From an uncultured Pelagimonas sp. (GTDB lineage Bacteria; Pseudomonadota; Alphaproteobacteria; Rhodobacterales; Rhodobacteraceae), in assembly GCA_947497905.1 (NCBI GenBank), contig CANMIH010000001.1, positions 248,001 through 312,000 of the forward strand: DNA of 64,000 bases, read 5' to 3'. Below are positions 8,061-17,130 of the stretch, piece by piece. The notes under the pieces are model-generated. The model was not told the DNA's origin, searched no databases, and saw only the letters and a program-made list of their open reading frames with translations. A program made the position numbers and the translations under genes. Each line of letters begins with the position of its first letter. The stretch's first letter is position 1.

Positions 8061-10158
8061 GAAAGAGCTGCGCGGTCGTCCGCTGGATGACCTGACCTGG
8101 AACACGCTTGAGGGCATCGCCGTCAAGCCGATGTATACGGCAGACGATACTGCCGATCTGCCGCAGATGGGTGAGCTTCCGGGGTTTGGCCCCTTCACCC
8201 GCGGGGTGAAGGCCACCATGTATGCCGGGCGCCCCTGGACCATCCGCCAATATGCGGGCTTTTCCACCGCCGAAGAATCCAACGCCTTTTATCGCAAAAA
8301 CCTTGCTGCTGGTCAGCAGGGGGTCTCGGTGGCCTTCGATCTGGCCACACACCGCGGATATGACAGCGACCATCCCCGCGTTGTGGGCGATGTCGGCAAG
8401 GCCGGTGTGGCCATCGACAGCGTCGAAGACATGAAGATTCTGTTCGACGGCATTCCGCTCGACAAGGTTTCGGTGTCGATGACCATGAACGGCGCTGTTA
8501 TTCCGATCCTGGCGAACTTCATCGTGGCCGGAGAAGAGCAGGGCCATGACAAAGCGCTGCTTGCAGGCACCATTCAGAACGACATTCTGAAAGAGTTCAT
8601 GGTGCGCAACACCTATATCTATCCGCCCGAGCCGTCGATGCGGATCATTTCGGACATTATCGAATACACGTCGAACGAGATGCCGAAATTCAACTCGATC
8701 TCGATCTCGGGGTATCACATGCAAGAGGCGGGGGCGAACCTCGTCCAAGAGCTTGCCTATACCTTGGCCGATGGGCGTGAGTATGTCCGTGCTGCGATCA
8801 ACGCCGGGATGGATGTCGACAAATTTGCAGGCCGCCTGTCGTTCTTCTTTGCTATTGGCATGAATTTCTTCATGGAATCCGCCAAACTGCGTGCGGCGCG
8901 GATGCTGTGGCATCGCATCATGACCGAGTTTGGTGCCAAATCGGACCGCTCGAAGATGCTGCGTACGCACTGCCAGACCTCGGGTGTAAGCCTGCAGGAA
9001 CAAGACCCCTATAACAACGTCATCCGCACGGCCTATGAGGCGATGTCGGCGGTTCTGGGCGGCACCCAATCGTTGCACACCAATGCGCTGGACGAAGCGA
9101 TTGCGTTGCCGACCGAGTTCTCGGCCCGGATTGCGCGTAACACCCAGATCATCCTGCAGGAAGAAACCGGCGTGACCAAAGTGGTCGATCCGCTGGCGGG
9201 CTCTTACTATGTTGAGAGCCTGACCGCTGAACTGGCGGAAGAGGCCTGGAAGCTCATCGAAGAAGTCGAAGAGATGGGCGGCATGACCAAGGCCGTGGCC
9301 AGTGGTATGCCCAAACTGCGCATCGAAGAATCGGCGGCCAAACGTCAAGCCATGATCGACCGTGGTGACGAGGTTATCGTAGGTGTGAACAAGTATCGTC
9401 TTGAGAGGGAAGACGAAATTGACATTCTCGACGTTGACAACATGGCGGTCCGTGAGGCGCAGGTTGCCCGTCTGAAGCAGATCCGTGACACACGCGACGA
9501 GGCGGCCTGTCAGGCGGCTCTGGCCAATCTGACCAAATGCGCGAAAGAGGGTGGCAACCTTCTGGCCGCAGCTGTCGAAGCGGCGCGTGCCCGTGCCTCG
9601 GTAGGAGAGATTAGCATGGCGATGGAAGAAGAGTTCGGACGTCATCGCGCTGAGGTGAAAACCCTCGCGGGTGTTTATGGCGCAGCTTATGAAGGCGACG
9701 AAGGCTTTGCCAAAATTCAGGCCTCGGTTGAGAAATTTGCCGAAGATGAAGGCCGCCGTCCACGTATGTTGGTGGTCAAGATGGGGCAGGACGGCCACGA
9801 CCGTGGCGCCAAGGTGATTGCCACCGCTTTTGCCGATATCGGCTTTGACGTGGATGTAGGGCCACTGTTCCAGACCCCGGATGAAGCTGCGCAGGATGCC
9901 ATCGACAACGACGTGCACGTCATCGGCATCAGCTCGCAGGCGGCGGGTCATAAAACGCTAGCACCGCAGCTGATCAAAGAGCTGAAGGCGCAGGGCGCTG
10001 GCGACATTCTGGTCATCTGTGGCGGTGTCATTCCGCAGCAGGACTACGACTTCCTGAAGGAGGCGGGGGTCAAAGCGATCTTTGGCCCAGGCACCAATAT
10101 TCCAGAGGCGGCAGAAAACATTCTGGATCTGATCCGCGAAGCGCGCGGCGCCTCTTAA
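8023..10158 (+). CDS. mcm: Methylmalonyl-CoA mutase, adenosylcobalamin-dependent
   Basis: A 711-residue single-chain mutase that turns (R)-methylmalonyl-CoA into succinyl-CoA, the final step from propionyl-CoA. The N-terminal TIM barrel contains the substrate tunnel sequences [23 protein letters not shown] and [14 protein letters not shown]. The C-terminal cobalamin domain has DGHDRGAKV with the axial His at residue 592, then the SQAAGHKT and GGVIPQQDY loops. The ATG at 8023 is preferred over 8017 because GAGG lies eight bases before it. No methylmalonyl-CoA epimerase gene is visible in the window. A strong terminator follows. Confidence 0.96.
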   Translation: MSDLPKNWRDLAEKELRGRPLDDLTWNTLEGIAVKPMYTADDTADLPQMGELPGFGPFTRGVKATMYAGRPWTIRQYAGFSTAEESNAFYRKNLAAGQQGVSVAFDLATHRGYDSDHPRVVGDVGKAGVAIDSVEDMKILFDGIPLDKVSVSMTMNGAVIPILANFIVAGEEQGHDKALLAGTIQNDILKEFMVRNTYIYPPEPSMRIISDIIEYTSNEMPKFNSISISGYHMQEAGANLVQELAYTLADGREYVRAAINAGMDVDKFAGRLSFFFAIGMNFFMESAKLRAARMLWHRIMTEFGAKSDRSKMLRTHCQTSGVSLQEQDPYNNVIRTAYEAMSAVLGGTQSLHTNALDEAIALPTEFSARIARNTQIILQEETGVTKVVDPLAGSYYVESLTAELAEEAWKLIEEVEEMGGMTKAVASGMPKLRIEESAAKRQAMIDRGDEVIVGVNKYRLEREDEIDILDVDNMAVREAQVARLKQIRDTRDEAACQAALANLTKCAKEGGNLLAAAVEAARARASVGEISMAMEEEFGRHRAEVKTLAGVYGAAYEGDEGFAKIQASVEKFAEDEGRRPRMLVVKMGQDGHDRGAKVIATAFADIGFDVDVGPLFQTPDEAAQDAIDNDVHVIGISSQAAGHKTLAPQLIKELKAQGAGDILVICGGVIPQQDYDFLKEAGVKAIFGPGTNIPEAAENILDLIREARGAS

Positions 10159-10178
10159 TTCAGCAGAAATTCGGGAAG

Positions 10179-10206
10179 AGGGCGGAGATTTCTCCGCCCT
10201 TTTTCT
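10179..10206 (+). terminator. Rho-independent terminator of mcm
   Basis: AGGGCGGAGA and TCTCCGCCCT form a perfect stem around 10179-10200, followed by TTTTTC. It is a canonical intrinsic terminator. Confidence 0.9.
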
Positions 10207-10282
10207 TTGTCTGGTCCTATGACTTGACGCGATGACGCATGCGCGTTTCCTGTGATTAATCGAGGGTTTCAAAGGGTAGGAT

Positions 10283-10765
10283 ATGATTGTGCGCGATGCG
10301 GTGCCGCAAGACGCTGCAGCACTTGCAGAGATCTATAATGAGATCGTGCGGAACAGCACGATCACCTTCACCACCACCGAGAAATCTGCGGCGGATTGGG
10401 AGGCTGAGATCGATGCGGGTGGGTGCCTTCTTGTTTTGGTCGACACGAAGGAGACGCTGCGTGGCTATGCGCGGCTTGGCGAGTTTCGCAGCGGGCCGGG
10501 ATATGCCCATGTGGCGGAACACTCGATTTACATCTCACCCGGCACACAGGGGCGTGGCCTCGGGCGCATGTTGCTCTCTACCTTAGAAGAGCGTGCGCAG
10601 GAACTGGGCTTTGAGATTTTGGTTGCCGGGATCAGCGGCACCAATGATGTCGCGCAACGGTTTCATAGGAGTTGCGGTTTCACCGAGGTCGGGCGCATGC
10701 CGGGGGTTGGTCAGAAATGGGGGCGATCTTTGGATCTTGTGCTGATGCAGAAAAGCCTTGTCTGA
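10283..10765 (+). CDS. GNAT N-acetyltransferase, phosphinothricin acetyltransferase-like
   Basis: A 160-residue acetyltransferase. The acetyl-CoA binding motif A is visible as SIYISPGTQGRGLGRMLL (Q/RxxGxG/A), and the opening IVRDAVPQDAAALAEIYNEIVRNST with FTTTEK matches the PAT/MddA subfamily that acetylates methionine sulfoximine, methionine sulfone or phosphinothricin-like amino acids. The segment GISGTNDVAQRFHRSCGF also fits. The natural substrate cannot be read from the sequence. Stands alone between the mcm terminator and a terminator shared with nhaA. Confidence 0.88.
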   Translation: MIVRDAVPQDAAALAEIYNEIVRNSTITFTTTEKSAADWEAEIDAGGCLLVLVDTKETLRGYARLGEFRSGPGYAHVAEHSIYISPGTQGRGLGRMLLSTLEERAQELGFEILVAGISGTNDVAQRFHRSCGFTEVGRMPGVGQKWGRSLDLVLMQKSLV

Positions 10766-10773
10766 TCAGGGGT

Positions 10774-10798
10774 GAGCGCGGAACTTTATCCCGCGCTC
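10774..10798. terminator. Bidirectional terminator between the GNAT gene and nhaA
   Basis: GAGCGCGG and CCGCGCTC form an 8-bp stem with a 9-base loop, between two convergent genes. T-richness is only moderate on either side. Confidence 0.65.
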
Positions 10799-10806
10799 CC
10801 GTTGTT

Positions 10807-11994
10807 TTACGCGGCTTCCGCACTGGCATCATCTGCCTTTGGCTGGGCCGCGATCATGAGCGCGGCATAGCCAAGAACACCGGAAATGATGGACCCCGAC
10901 AACACGCCTAGGCGTACTTGGTTCATTAACTCGGCGTCTGCAAAGCTAAGCGAGCCGATGAACAGCGACATGGTGAAGCCAATGCCAGCCAAACAGGCAA
11001 CGCCGTAGATATGGAGCCAGGTCGCGCCATGCGGCATCCGTGCCAACCCAAGCTTCACCATAAGCCAGGTGACACCAAACACACCCACCTGTTTGCCCAA
11101 GACCAGACCCAAGGCGATGCCCAGAGGCAGAGCTGCGAAGAGGTCTGCAAACTGCATGCCGTTAAGAACCACACCGGCGTTGGCAAAGGCAAAGACCGGA
11201 ATGATGAAATACAGCACATAGGGCGAAAGACCGTGCTCAATCGAGTGCAGGGGTGATTTGCCCCATTTGTCTTTGAGTGGGATGAAAAACGCAGTGACGA
11301 CCCCAGCCAATGTGGCGTGGACGCCGGATTTGAGCACAAAGAACCACATCACCACACCCAACAACAGGATCGGGGCCACACGGTGCACGCGTTTCATGTT
11401 CATCCAGAACATGCCAATCGCGGGCAGTAAAGCCAAGAAGAGGTAATCGATTTTAAGCTCAGCGGTGTAAAACAGAGCGATGATCACAATTGCGCCCATG
11501 TCGTCCAGGATCGCCAGGGTCAATAGAAACACCTTGAGAGAGGCGGGCGCGCGGTTGCCCACAAGCGCCAGTACCCCAAGCGCAAAGGCAATATCCGTGG
11601 CGGCAGGAATGGCCCAGCCATTTATCGTGTCGGGGTTGCTCCAGTTGAAAGCGAGAAAGAACATCGCGGGCAATACCATGCCCCCAACCGCCGCCATGCC
11701 TGGCAAAACAACATCCGAAGGTTTTTTTAGTTTGCCTTCCATGAGTTCATGTTTGAGCTCAAGTCCGATCAGAAAGAAGAAGATCGCCATCAGCCCGTCA
11801 TTGATCCACAGGATCAACGGTTTCTGGAGGCCCTCGCCGTTTAAGGTGACCGCCAGATAGCTGCCCAATACGCTATCATACACGCCCGACAATCCGGAAT
11901 TCGCCACCACCATGGCGGCTGCGGCTGCGAACATCAGCAGCAGGCCTCCTGAGGCTTCGTGGTTAAAAAAACGGTCGATTGCGCGTAGCAGCAT
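10807..11994 (-). CDS. nhaA: Na+/H+ antiporter NhaA
   Basis: A 395-residue inner-membrane antiporter that expels Na+ in exchange for H+ and controls pH and salt balance. Some eleven to twelve hydrophobic segments can be read. The ion-site residues are present: IPAATDIAF with Asp134, and LAILDDMGA with the Asp164-Asp165 pair, equivalent to the known Asp133/163/164. The N-terminus RFFNHEASGG is family-typical. It is a monocistronic minus-strand gene divergent from the VOC gene. The C-terminal tail is short and acidic. Confidence 0.96.
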   Translation of the reverse strand: MLLRAIDRFFNHEASGGLLLMFAAAAAMVVANSGLSGVYDSVLGSYLAVTLNGEGLQKPLILWINDGLMAIFFFLIGLELKHELMEGKLKKPSDVVLPGMAAVGGMVLPAMFFLAFNWSNPDTINGWAIPAATDIAFALGVLALVGNRAPASLKVFLLTLAILDDMGAIVIIALFYTAELKIDYLFLALLPAIGMFWMNMKRVHRVAPILLLGVVMWFFVLKSGVHATLAGVVTAFFIPLKDKWGKSPLHSIEHGLSPYVLYFIIPVFAFANAGVVLNGMQFADLFAALPLGIALGLVLGKQVGVFGVTWLMVKLGLARMPHGATWLHIYGVACLAGIGFTMSLFIGSLSFADAELMNQVRLGVLSGSIISGVLGYAALMIAAQPKADDASAEAA

Positions 11995-12136
11995 ATGCGG
12001 GCTCCGATGTGGTCAGGATGTTGTGAGAAAGATGTAGTTGAAACCTGCCTATTCAATACTACACGCGCGCGAAAAACGCACTTTGCTTGCCAAAAAACAT
12101 CGCTTAATCTGGTACAACTGTTCAGAAGGACATTGC

Positions 12137-12751
12137 ATGCTGGTTTTGGATCATATCGCGGTTCTGGGTGAGACACTTGAAGAGGCGGCAACGCATCTCG
12201 AGACCTCAGTGGAACAGGTGGTTTTGCCCGGCGGTAACCATGTCCGATTTGGAACGCACAATCGGCTTCTTGGCCTATCTCCCAATCTGTATATCGAAGC
12301 AATTGCCATTGATCCCGCGGCACAGCCTCCGGCGGATGCGCGGTGGTTCGCCTTGGATCATTTCCGCGGTGCGGCGCGGCTGGACAAATGGATCTGTCGG
12401 GTTGAGGACATGGATGCGGCTCTGGCGGCGCTGCCAATGGCCGGTCGGCGTGTCGAGCTGGAGCGGGGCGAGTTGCGTTGGTCCATGGCGGTGCCCGAAG
12501 ATGGTTACTTGCCTTTTGACGGGTTATTCCCCGCGTTGATCCAGTGGCATGTCGATGTTCCTCCCGGAAAATCCATACCGGGTTCAGGGTTACAGCTTGA
12601 GGCGCTTCATGTCTGTCATCCTCAGGCAGACGAGCTTGCGGCTCTCTTAGAGCCTGTTCTGGATGCGCCCTTGGTCCAATTCCAAACCGCAGACACGCCC
12701 ACGCTTGAGGCCGAATTGGCGTTGGGACAGCGGAAGCTACATCTAAAGTGA
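12137..12751 (+). CDS. VOC-superfamily (glyoxalase-like) protein
   Basis: A 204-residue protein beginning LVLDHIAVLGETLEEAATHLE, the opening of the Glyoxalase_3-like group; it continues with GGNHVRFGTHNRLLGLSPNLYIEAI, in which the H and E are candidate metal ligands. The C-terminal half (LQLEALHVCHPQADELAALL) would be the second module. The true start is at 12137, with AGAAGGA ahead; the frame is open further upstream to 12038 but that part has no coding character. Substrate unknown. Confidence 0.8.
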   Translation: MLVLDHIAVLGETLEEAATHLETSVEQVVLPGGNHVRFGTHNRLLGLSPNLYIEAIAIDPAAQPPADARWFALDHFRGAARLDKWICRVEDMDAALAALPMAGRRVELERGELRWSMAVPEDGYLPFDGLFPALIQWHVDVPPGKSIPGSGLQLEALHVCHPQADELAALLEPVLDAPLVQFQTADTPTLEAELALGQRKLHLK

Positions 12752-12825
12752 CGGTTTTTCGCCGGTGCAGAAATTTCCTTAATTCCGGCCCTGACTTTCC
12801 CTATTCCCTGACATAAGGTCAGCCC

Positions 12826-13506
12826 ATGTCGATTTGGTCTCGCATCTCCCAAGCTGTGGCCGCTCTTGCCAGTGGTGAAGGGCTTTCTGCGGTATTTGAA
12901 CAGCTGCGGTCGCCACCCGAGAAAACGGTGGCGTTTACTATTGCTGTGATCGCGCTGTCGGCAAAAATGGCCAAAGCGGATGGTTTGGTGACCCGTGACG
13001 AGGTGACGGCCTTCCGTGAAGTGTTCCAGATTTCTCCGGAAGAGGAAAAAGGCGCAGCCAAAGTGTTCAATCTGGCGCGTCAGGATGTGGCGGGTTTTGA
13101 GGACTATGCCAAACGGATCAAAGGTATGTTTGATCCCGAAGCCGCAACGCTGTGTGACCTCATGGACGGTTTGTTCCACATTGCAATGGCGGATGGCACT
13201 TACCACCCGGCAGAAGACGCCTTTCTGGCCCGCGTTGCCGAAATTTTTGGCATTGATGAGGTGCGGTTTCGCGCCACGCGCGCGCGGTTTGTACCTGACG
13301 CTGTGCCCGATCCCTATACGGTTCTGGGTGTCACACCCGACATGGAGATGTCTGAGATCCGCAAGGTCTGGCGCCAGCTGGTGCGTGACAGCCACCCGGA
13401 TGTGATGATGGCGCGTGGTGTACCTGAAGAGGCGGTCAAACTTTCTGAGCGTCGGATGCAAGACATCAATCAGGCCTGGTCGGAAATCTCCCAGAGCGCC
13501 GCCTGA
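12826..13506 (+). CDS. TerB-DnaJ co-chaperone-like protein (DjlA-like)
   Basis: A 226-residue protein with an N-terminal TerB-like all-helical domain (about residues 25-150, with KMAKADGLVTRDEV and AMADGTYHPAEDAFL repeats that look like acidic metal-binding helices) and a C-terminal J domain (PDPYTVLGVTPDMEMSEIRK, then HPD at residues 190-192). The HPD tripeptide is what stimulates DnaK ATPase, so a DnaK partner is expected. Unlike enterobacterial DjlA there is no N-terminal membrane segment. The stop overlaps the next start in TGATG. Confidence 0.88.
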   Translation: MSIWSRISQAVAALASGEGLSAVFEQLRSPPEKTVAFTIAVIALSAKMAKADGLVTRDEVTAFREVFQISPEEEKGAAKVFNLARQDVAGFEDYAKRIKGMFDPEAATLCDLMDGLFHIAMADGTYHPAEDAFLARVAEIFGIDEVRFRATRARFVPDAVPDPYTVLGVTPDMEMSEIRKVWRQLVRDSHPDVMMARGVPEEAVKLSERRMQDINQAWSEISQSAA

Positions 13507-14510
13507 TGCGTTTGGTCAGCTACAACGTCGAATGGTTCGACGCGCTGTTTTCAAACACAGGTGAGTTGTTAGATGATGACGGTTGGTCCGCGCGACATGG
13601 GGTGACACGCGCCGCGCAGACCTCGGCGTTGGGGACGGTGTTTCAGGCGCTGGATGCTGACGCGGTGCTTGTGGTCGAGGCTCCTGATACAAACTCCAAA
13701 CGCAGCACAGTGCGGGCCTTGGCGCATTTCGCGGACCATTTCGATCTGCGCGCCCGTGAAGTGGTCACAGGCTTTACCAATGACACGCAGCAAGAGATCG
13801 CGCTGCTCTACGACCCCGATGTCCTGAGCGCCCGCCATGAACCTGGCGCCACACCACATGCACCACGTTTCGACACCGAGCTTGAAATTGATCTGGATGT
13901 AGACGCGCGAGAAGACCGGGTGGTTTTTTCAAAACCTCCATTGGAGCTCTCCCTTGAAAGTGTGGCCACCGGACGTCAGGCCAAGTTGATTGGGGCACAT
14001 CTGAAATCCAAAGCGCCACATGGGGCGCGGTCGCGGGATGAAGTGATGCGTCTGTCCATCGCCAATCGGCGCAAACAGCTCGCGCAGGCCATTTGGCTGA
14101 GGCGGCGGATCTCGGATCATCTTGATGCGGGCGACGATCTATTTGTGATGGGGGATCTGAACGACGGTCCGGGGTTGGATGAATACGAGGGGCTCTTTGG
14201 GCGCAGTTCGGTCGAAATCGTTTTAGGGCAGGGAGAGGCCACGCTTTTTGATCCGCACGCCTGTCAGGCTTTGATCCGGCCGCTTGAACCCCATCCCTCC
14301 TCGGCGCGGTTTTATATTTCCTCTGACGAACGTTATCTGCAGGCGCTTCTGGATTACATAATGGTCTCGCCAAACCTGCGTGCCGCGTCTTCGCGCTGGC
14401 GGATCTGGCATCCTTTCGAGGATCAGCGTTGTTTTGCAGATGCTGAACTACGCGAGGCGCTTTTGACCGCATCGGATCATTTTCCGGTGGTTCTCGACCT
14501 CGACTTCTAG
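13506..14510 (+). CDS. Endonuclease/exonuclease/phosphatase family protein
   Basis: A 334-residue EEP-fold protein. Readable motifs in order are LVSYNVEWFD (metal Asn/Glu side), VLVVEAPDTN, IGAHLKSKAP (catalytic His region), MGDLNDGPG (Asp/Asn pair) and TASDHFPVVLDL (Asp-His). All expected active-site positions are present, so it should be a Mg2+-dependent phosphodiesterase or phosphatase; whether on nucleic acid, lipid or another substrate is not clear. No signal peptide. It is translationally coupled to the TerB-DnaJ gene by a TGATG overlap. Confidence 0.88.
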   Translation: MRLVSYNVEWFDALFSNTGELLDDDGWSARHGVTRAAQTSALGTVFQALDADAVLVVEAPDTNSKRSTVRALAHFADHFDLRAREVVTGFTNDTQQEIALLYDPDVLSARHEPGATPHAPRFDTELEIDLDVDAREDRVVFSKPPLELSLESVATGRQAKLIGAHLKSKAPHGARSRDEVMRLSIANRRKQLAQAIWLRRRISDHLDAGDDLFVMGDLNDGPGLDEYEGLFGRSSVEIVLGQGEATLFDPHACQALIRPLEPHPSSARFYISSDERYLQALLDYIMVSPNLRAASSRWRIWHPFEDQRCFADAELREALLTASDHFPVVLDLDF

Positions 14511-14606
14511 GTGGATCTGTCACATGGTTTTGGGAAAGCTGGTGTAGCTTTGCAAAAACCATGTGTGTTCCGTTGTTCGGACATGCCTCTTCTCTTCGGA
14601 CCTAGG

Positions 14607-14798
14607 ATGAGTGTGATGAAACAAGTGCCCAAAGAAACAACCGACGAGGCTCTCATTCAGGAGTTTCTGAACAAAGGTGGCAAAGTCAAAGTTGGCAAAA
14701 CCAAGCCTGCGCGCGCTGAGTTGGGGCTGAGCAATAACGTTTGGAACAACAAGCTCACCAAAGAAGAAAAGGCCGCGCGGGACAAACCAAAGGCCTGA
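14607..14798 (+). CDS. Small basic protein of unknown function
   Basis: A 63-residue Lys-rich protein (EFLNKGGKVKVGKTKPA and NNVWNNKLTKEEKAARDK). A second ATG at 14616 is better spaced from AGGA (seven bases) and would give 60 residues. The composition suggests a nucleic-acid-associated cytoplasmic protein. No motif recognised. It is convergent with the hybrid kinase gene, with only ten bases between stops. Confidence 0.6.
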   Translation: MSVMKQVPKETTDEALIQEFLNKGGKVKVGKTKPARAELGLSNNVWNNKLTKEEKAARDKPKA

Positions 14799-14808
14799 GG
14801 TATCAGGT

Positions 14809-16719
14809 TTATTGCCCTGGTTGGAGGTGGTGTTCGGTCAGGCGTGATTGTTCAGGGCGCACCATAGACAGCAGGTCAGATTTTCGGAATGGTTTGGAGA
14901 GAAAATCGTCCATGCCAACGGACAGGCAAGCTTCGACATCGCTGGGCTGCGCATTTGCTGTGAGCGCAACAATCCGACAGGCGGATTTTTTGGTTTCATT
15001 TTCAAACTGTCGGATAAGACGCGTGGCTTCTAGCCCGCCGAGAACCGGCATCGACAGATCCATCAAAACCAGATCTGGGTCGAATTCTTTAAACTGTTCA
15101 AGGGCTTTCACACCGTTTTCGGCGAAGACCAAAGTCGCCCCTGTTGGGCTCAGCATTCGGTTTGCGACCAATTGATTGGTTTGATTGTCTTCCGCGATTA
15201 GGATTTTGAAACCTGATAGCCAGGCCTCATCAGTGGAAACCTTGGACGCAGCAGCTGCGCGACTTGGGATCGCCGGAGCAGTCGGGGAGGGCGCGAGTGA
15301 TGTGGGTTTAAGGGCCTGAGGCGCGGTGTCGGTGCTTGGCAGATTGAGAAAAACCGAAAACGTTGAGCCTTTGTCTGGTTCCGATGTCAGCGAAATGCGA
15401 CCTCCCATGCGCTCGATCAGCGCCTGTGTGATCGCAAGCCCAAGCCCTGTGCCTTCGGTTTCGCGAACGGCGGTGTGATCAGCCTGTTCAAATGCTGAAA
15501 ACACCTTGTCCTGTTGGTCCAAAGGAATTCCGGGGCCTGTATCGGTGACAACGAGTTGAAGGGGATAATCTGGGTGATCCGGATCATAGGTTATGGTCAG
15601 CGAAACATGCCCAACTTCGGTGAACTTAATGGCATTGCCAATCAGGTTGAGCAGGATCTGACGGATCTTGTTGCTGTCGCCAACAAAATTTGAGGGCAGG
15701 GTGTCCGGATAGTCGATTTCCAGTCGCAGCCCCTTAAATTCAGCCTTGGCGGTTAACAGCGTGTCGAGATCGAACACAAGCGCGCGCATCGAAAAGGGGG
15801 CGTCTTGGATCGAAATTTTGTTGGCCTGAATCTTGGAGAAATCCAACACATCATTCACAAGGCTGAGCAGAGCAGAGGCCGAATTGAAAATCGTGTTTGC
15901 AAACAAAGCCTGTTGATCATCCAAAGCTGTTTCAGCCAAGAGTTCGCACATTCCAAGAATCCCGTTCATAGGCGTGCGGATCTCATGGCTCATATTGGCC
16001 AGAAAACGTTCTTTGGCTTTGCTGGCTTCTTCCGCTTTTTCTTGCGCCAGTTTCGACAGTTCGAGCGCAGTGTCACGTTCTCTCTCAGAGGTTACATCGG
16101 TCGATGATCCAATCAGATGTGTCACTTTTCCGGTTTTGTCAAAAACGGGCTGCAATCGTGTGCGGAGATAGGTTGTTTTTTGGATGGACGGCAAGCTGAT
16201 GTCGTAGGTGGTGGCCTCGGCTTTGCTCAGAGCCTCGAGATGTCGATTTAACGCACGCTCACCGGTTGCGCCGCCAAAAATCTCCAGCGCGGTTTTTCCG
16301 TAAATGTCATCATGTGTCAGAGACGTGAAGTCACGGGACTTTTTGTTCATAGCTACATAACGAGGCAGACCGTCTTCTCCCACTTCCATCACAATGATGG
16401 CGAGGTCGATGGCGTCCAAGATGTCGTATTCTTCAAAGGCCTTGTCTGGCAGCACCTGTTTGTCCTGTAGTCTGATGGGCGGTGGGCCCTGATCGTGCTT
16501 AGGTTGATAGATACTTATTTGATAAACGTTAGTGAAGTGTGGCGCCCGGCCAGAGAAGTCGAAATTTTCCCAAAATTGCTGCTTCTTGAATGAAATAGCC
16601 TGAAAATTGAGCTGAAACACCTCTGATTCAGAAGATGGCATGGGTAAATCTGTCGAGAAGTTGGGGAGTTTGCGTGCGATCTGACTATCGTCATGCGCGA
16701 ATCTTCGCCGCCGGTCCAT
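14809..16719 (-). CDS. Hybrid sensor histidine kinase with PAS and receiver domains
   Basis: A 636-residue cytoplasmic kinase. Order: N-terminal unknown region (1-100), PAS domain (about 105-225, with AIVVMEVGEDGLPRYVAMN), HisKA (NMSHEIRTP, His245), HATPase (NLIGNAIKF, DTGPGI, GTGLGL; about 350-465), a Pro/Ala linker, and a receiver domain (about 505-625, LIAEDNQTN, phosphorylated Asp554 in LVLMDLSMP, and the Lys in LSKPF). No membrane segments are seen, so it should sense a soluble or flavin/heme-type signal through PAS. No cognate regulator or Hpt gene is adjacent. The exact start among several in-frame ATGs is uncertain. Confidence 0.93.
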   Translation of the reverse strand: MDRRRRFAHDDSQIARKLPNFSTDLPMPSSESEVFQLNFQAISFKKQQFWENFDFSGRAPHFTNVYQISIYQPKHDQGPPPIRLQDKQVLPDKAFEEYDILDAIDLAIIVMEVGEDGLPRYVAMNKKSRDFTSLTHDDIYGKTALEIFGGATGERALNRHLEALSKAEATTYDISLPSIQKTTYLRTRLQPVFDKTGKVTHLIGSSTDVTSERERDTALELSKLAQEKAEEASKAKERFLANMSHEIRTPMNGILGMCELLAETALDDQQALFANTIFNSASALLSLVNDVLDFSKIQANKISIQDAPFSMRALVFDLDTLLTAKAEFKGLRLEIDYPDTLPSNFVGDSNKIRQILLNLIGNAIKFTEVGHVSLTITYDPDHPDYPLQLVVTDTGPGIPLDQQDKVFSAFEQADHTAVRETEGTGLGLAITQALIERMGGRISLTSEPDKGSTFSVFLNLPSTDTAPQALKPTSLAPSPTAPAIPSRAAAASKVSTDEAWLSGFKILIAEDNQTNQLVANRMLSPTGATLVFAENGVKALEQFKEFDPDLVLMDLSMPVLGGLEATRLIRQFENETKKSACRIVALTANAQPSDVEACLSVGMDDFLSKPFRKSDLLSMVRPEQSRLTEHHLQPGQ

Positions 16720-16773
16720 TAGCTGTGGCGGCTTTGTTGCCCCATCGTTGCGGAATTGCGGTATACTTACCCT

Positions 16774-17130
16774 ATGACCCGTTTTGTGCTGTACCCCGCC
16801 CTCGTTCTAACAATGCTCTCTGCACCTCTTTCTGCAGAACAAGAGCCGGAAGAGGGGTTTTCGCTCATGGAAGAGGGGGCGAAGATGATCTTGCGCGGCC
16901 TTATGACGGAGATGGAGCCCGCGCTCGAAGAACTTGAAGGCTTGGCCCGTGAGATGGAGCCCGCCATGCGCAGCTTTGTCACCGAAATGGGCCCGGCCAT
17001 GAAAGACCTTTTGGAGCAGGTGGAAGATTGGACGCTCTACCACCCACCCGAGGTTCTGCCCAACGGCGATATTATTTTACGTCGCAGATCAGAAACAGAG
17101 ATCGAACCATCTGAGGAAATCGATCTCTAA
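16774..17130 (+). CDS. Small exported helical protein
   Basis: A 118-residue protein with a Sec signal peptide (MTRFVLYPALVLTMLSAPLSA, cleavage after LSA). The mature part is almost entirely amphipathic, Glu/Met-rich helix with a loose repeat (MEPALEEL, MEPAMRSF, MGPAMKDL at about 50-80), then WTLYHPPEVLPNGDIILRR. Periplasmic coiled-coil or membrane-surface protein. Often mislabelled as AAA ATPase in this group; no Walker motif is present. The stop overlaps that of ppx on the other strand. Confidence 0.75.
   Translation: MTRFVLYPALVLTMLSAPLSAEQEPEEGFSLMEEGAKMILRGLMTEMEPALEELEGLAREMEPAMRSFVTEMGPAMKDLLEQVEDWTLYHPPEVLPNGDIILRRRSETEIEPSEEIDL

Noticed and set aside
7951-9951. 666-codon open frame on the minus strand opposite mcm
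   Set aside because: Antisense shadow of mcm; long because of high GC and codon bias, with no recognisable domain.
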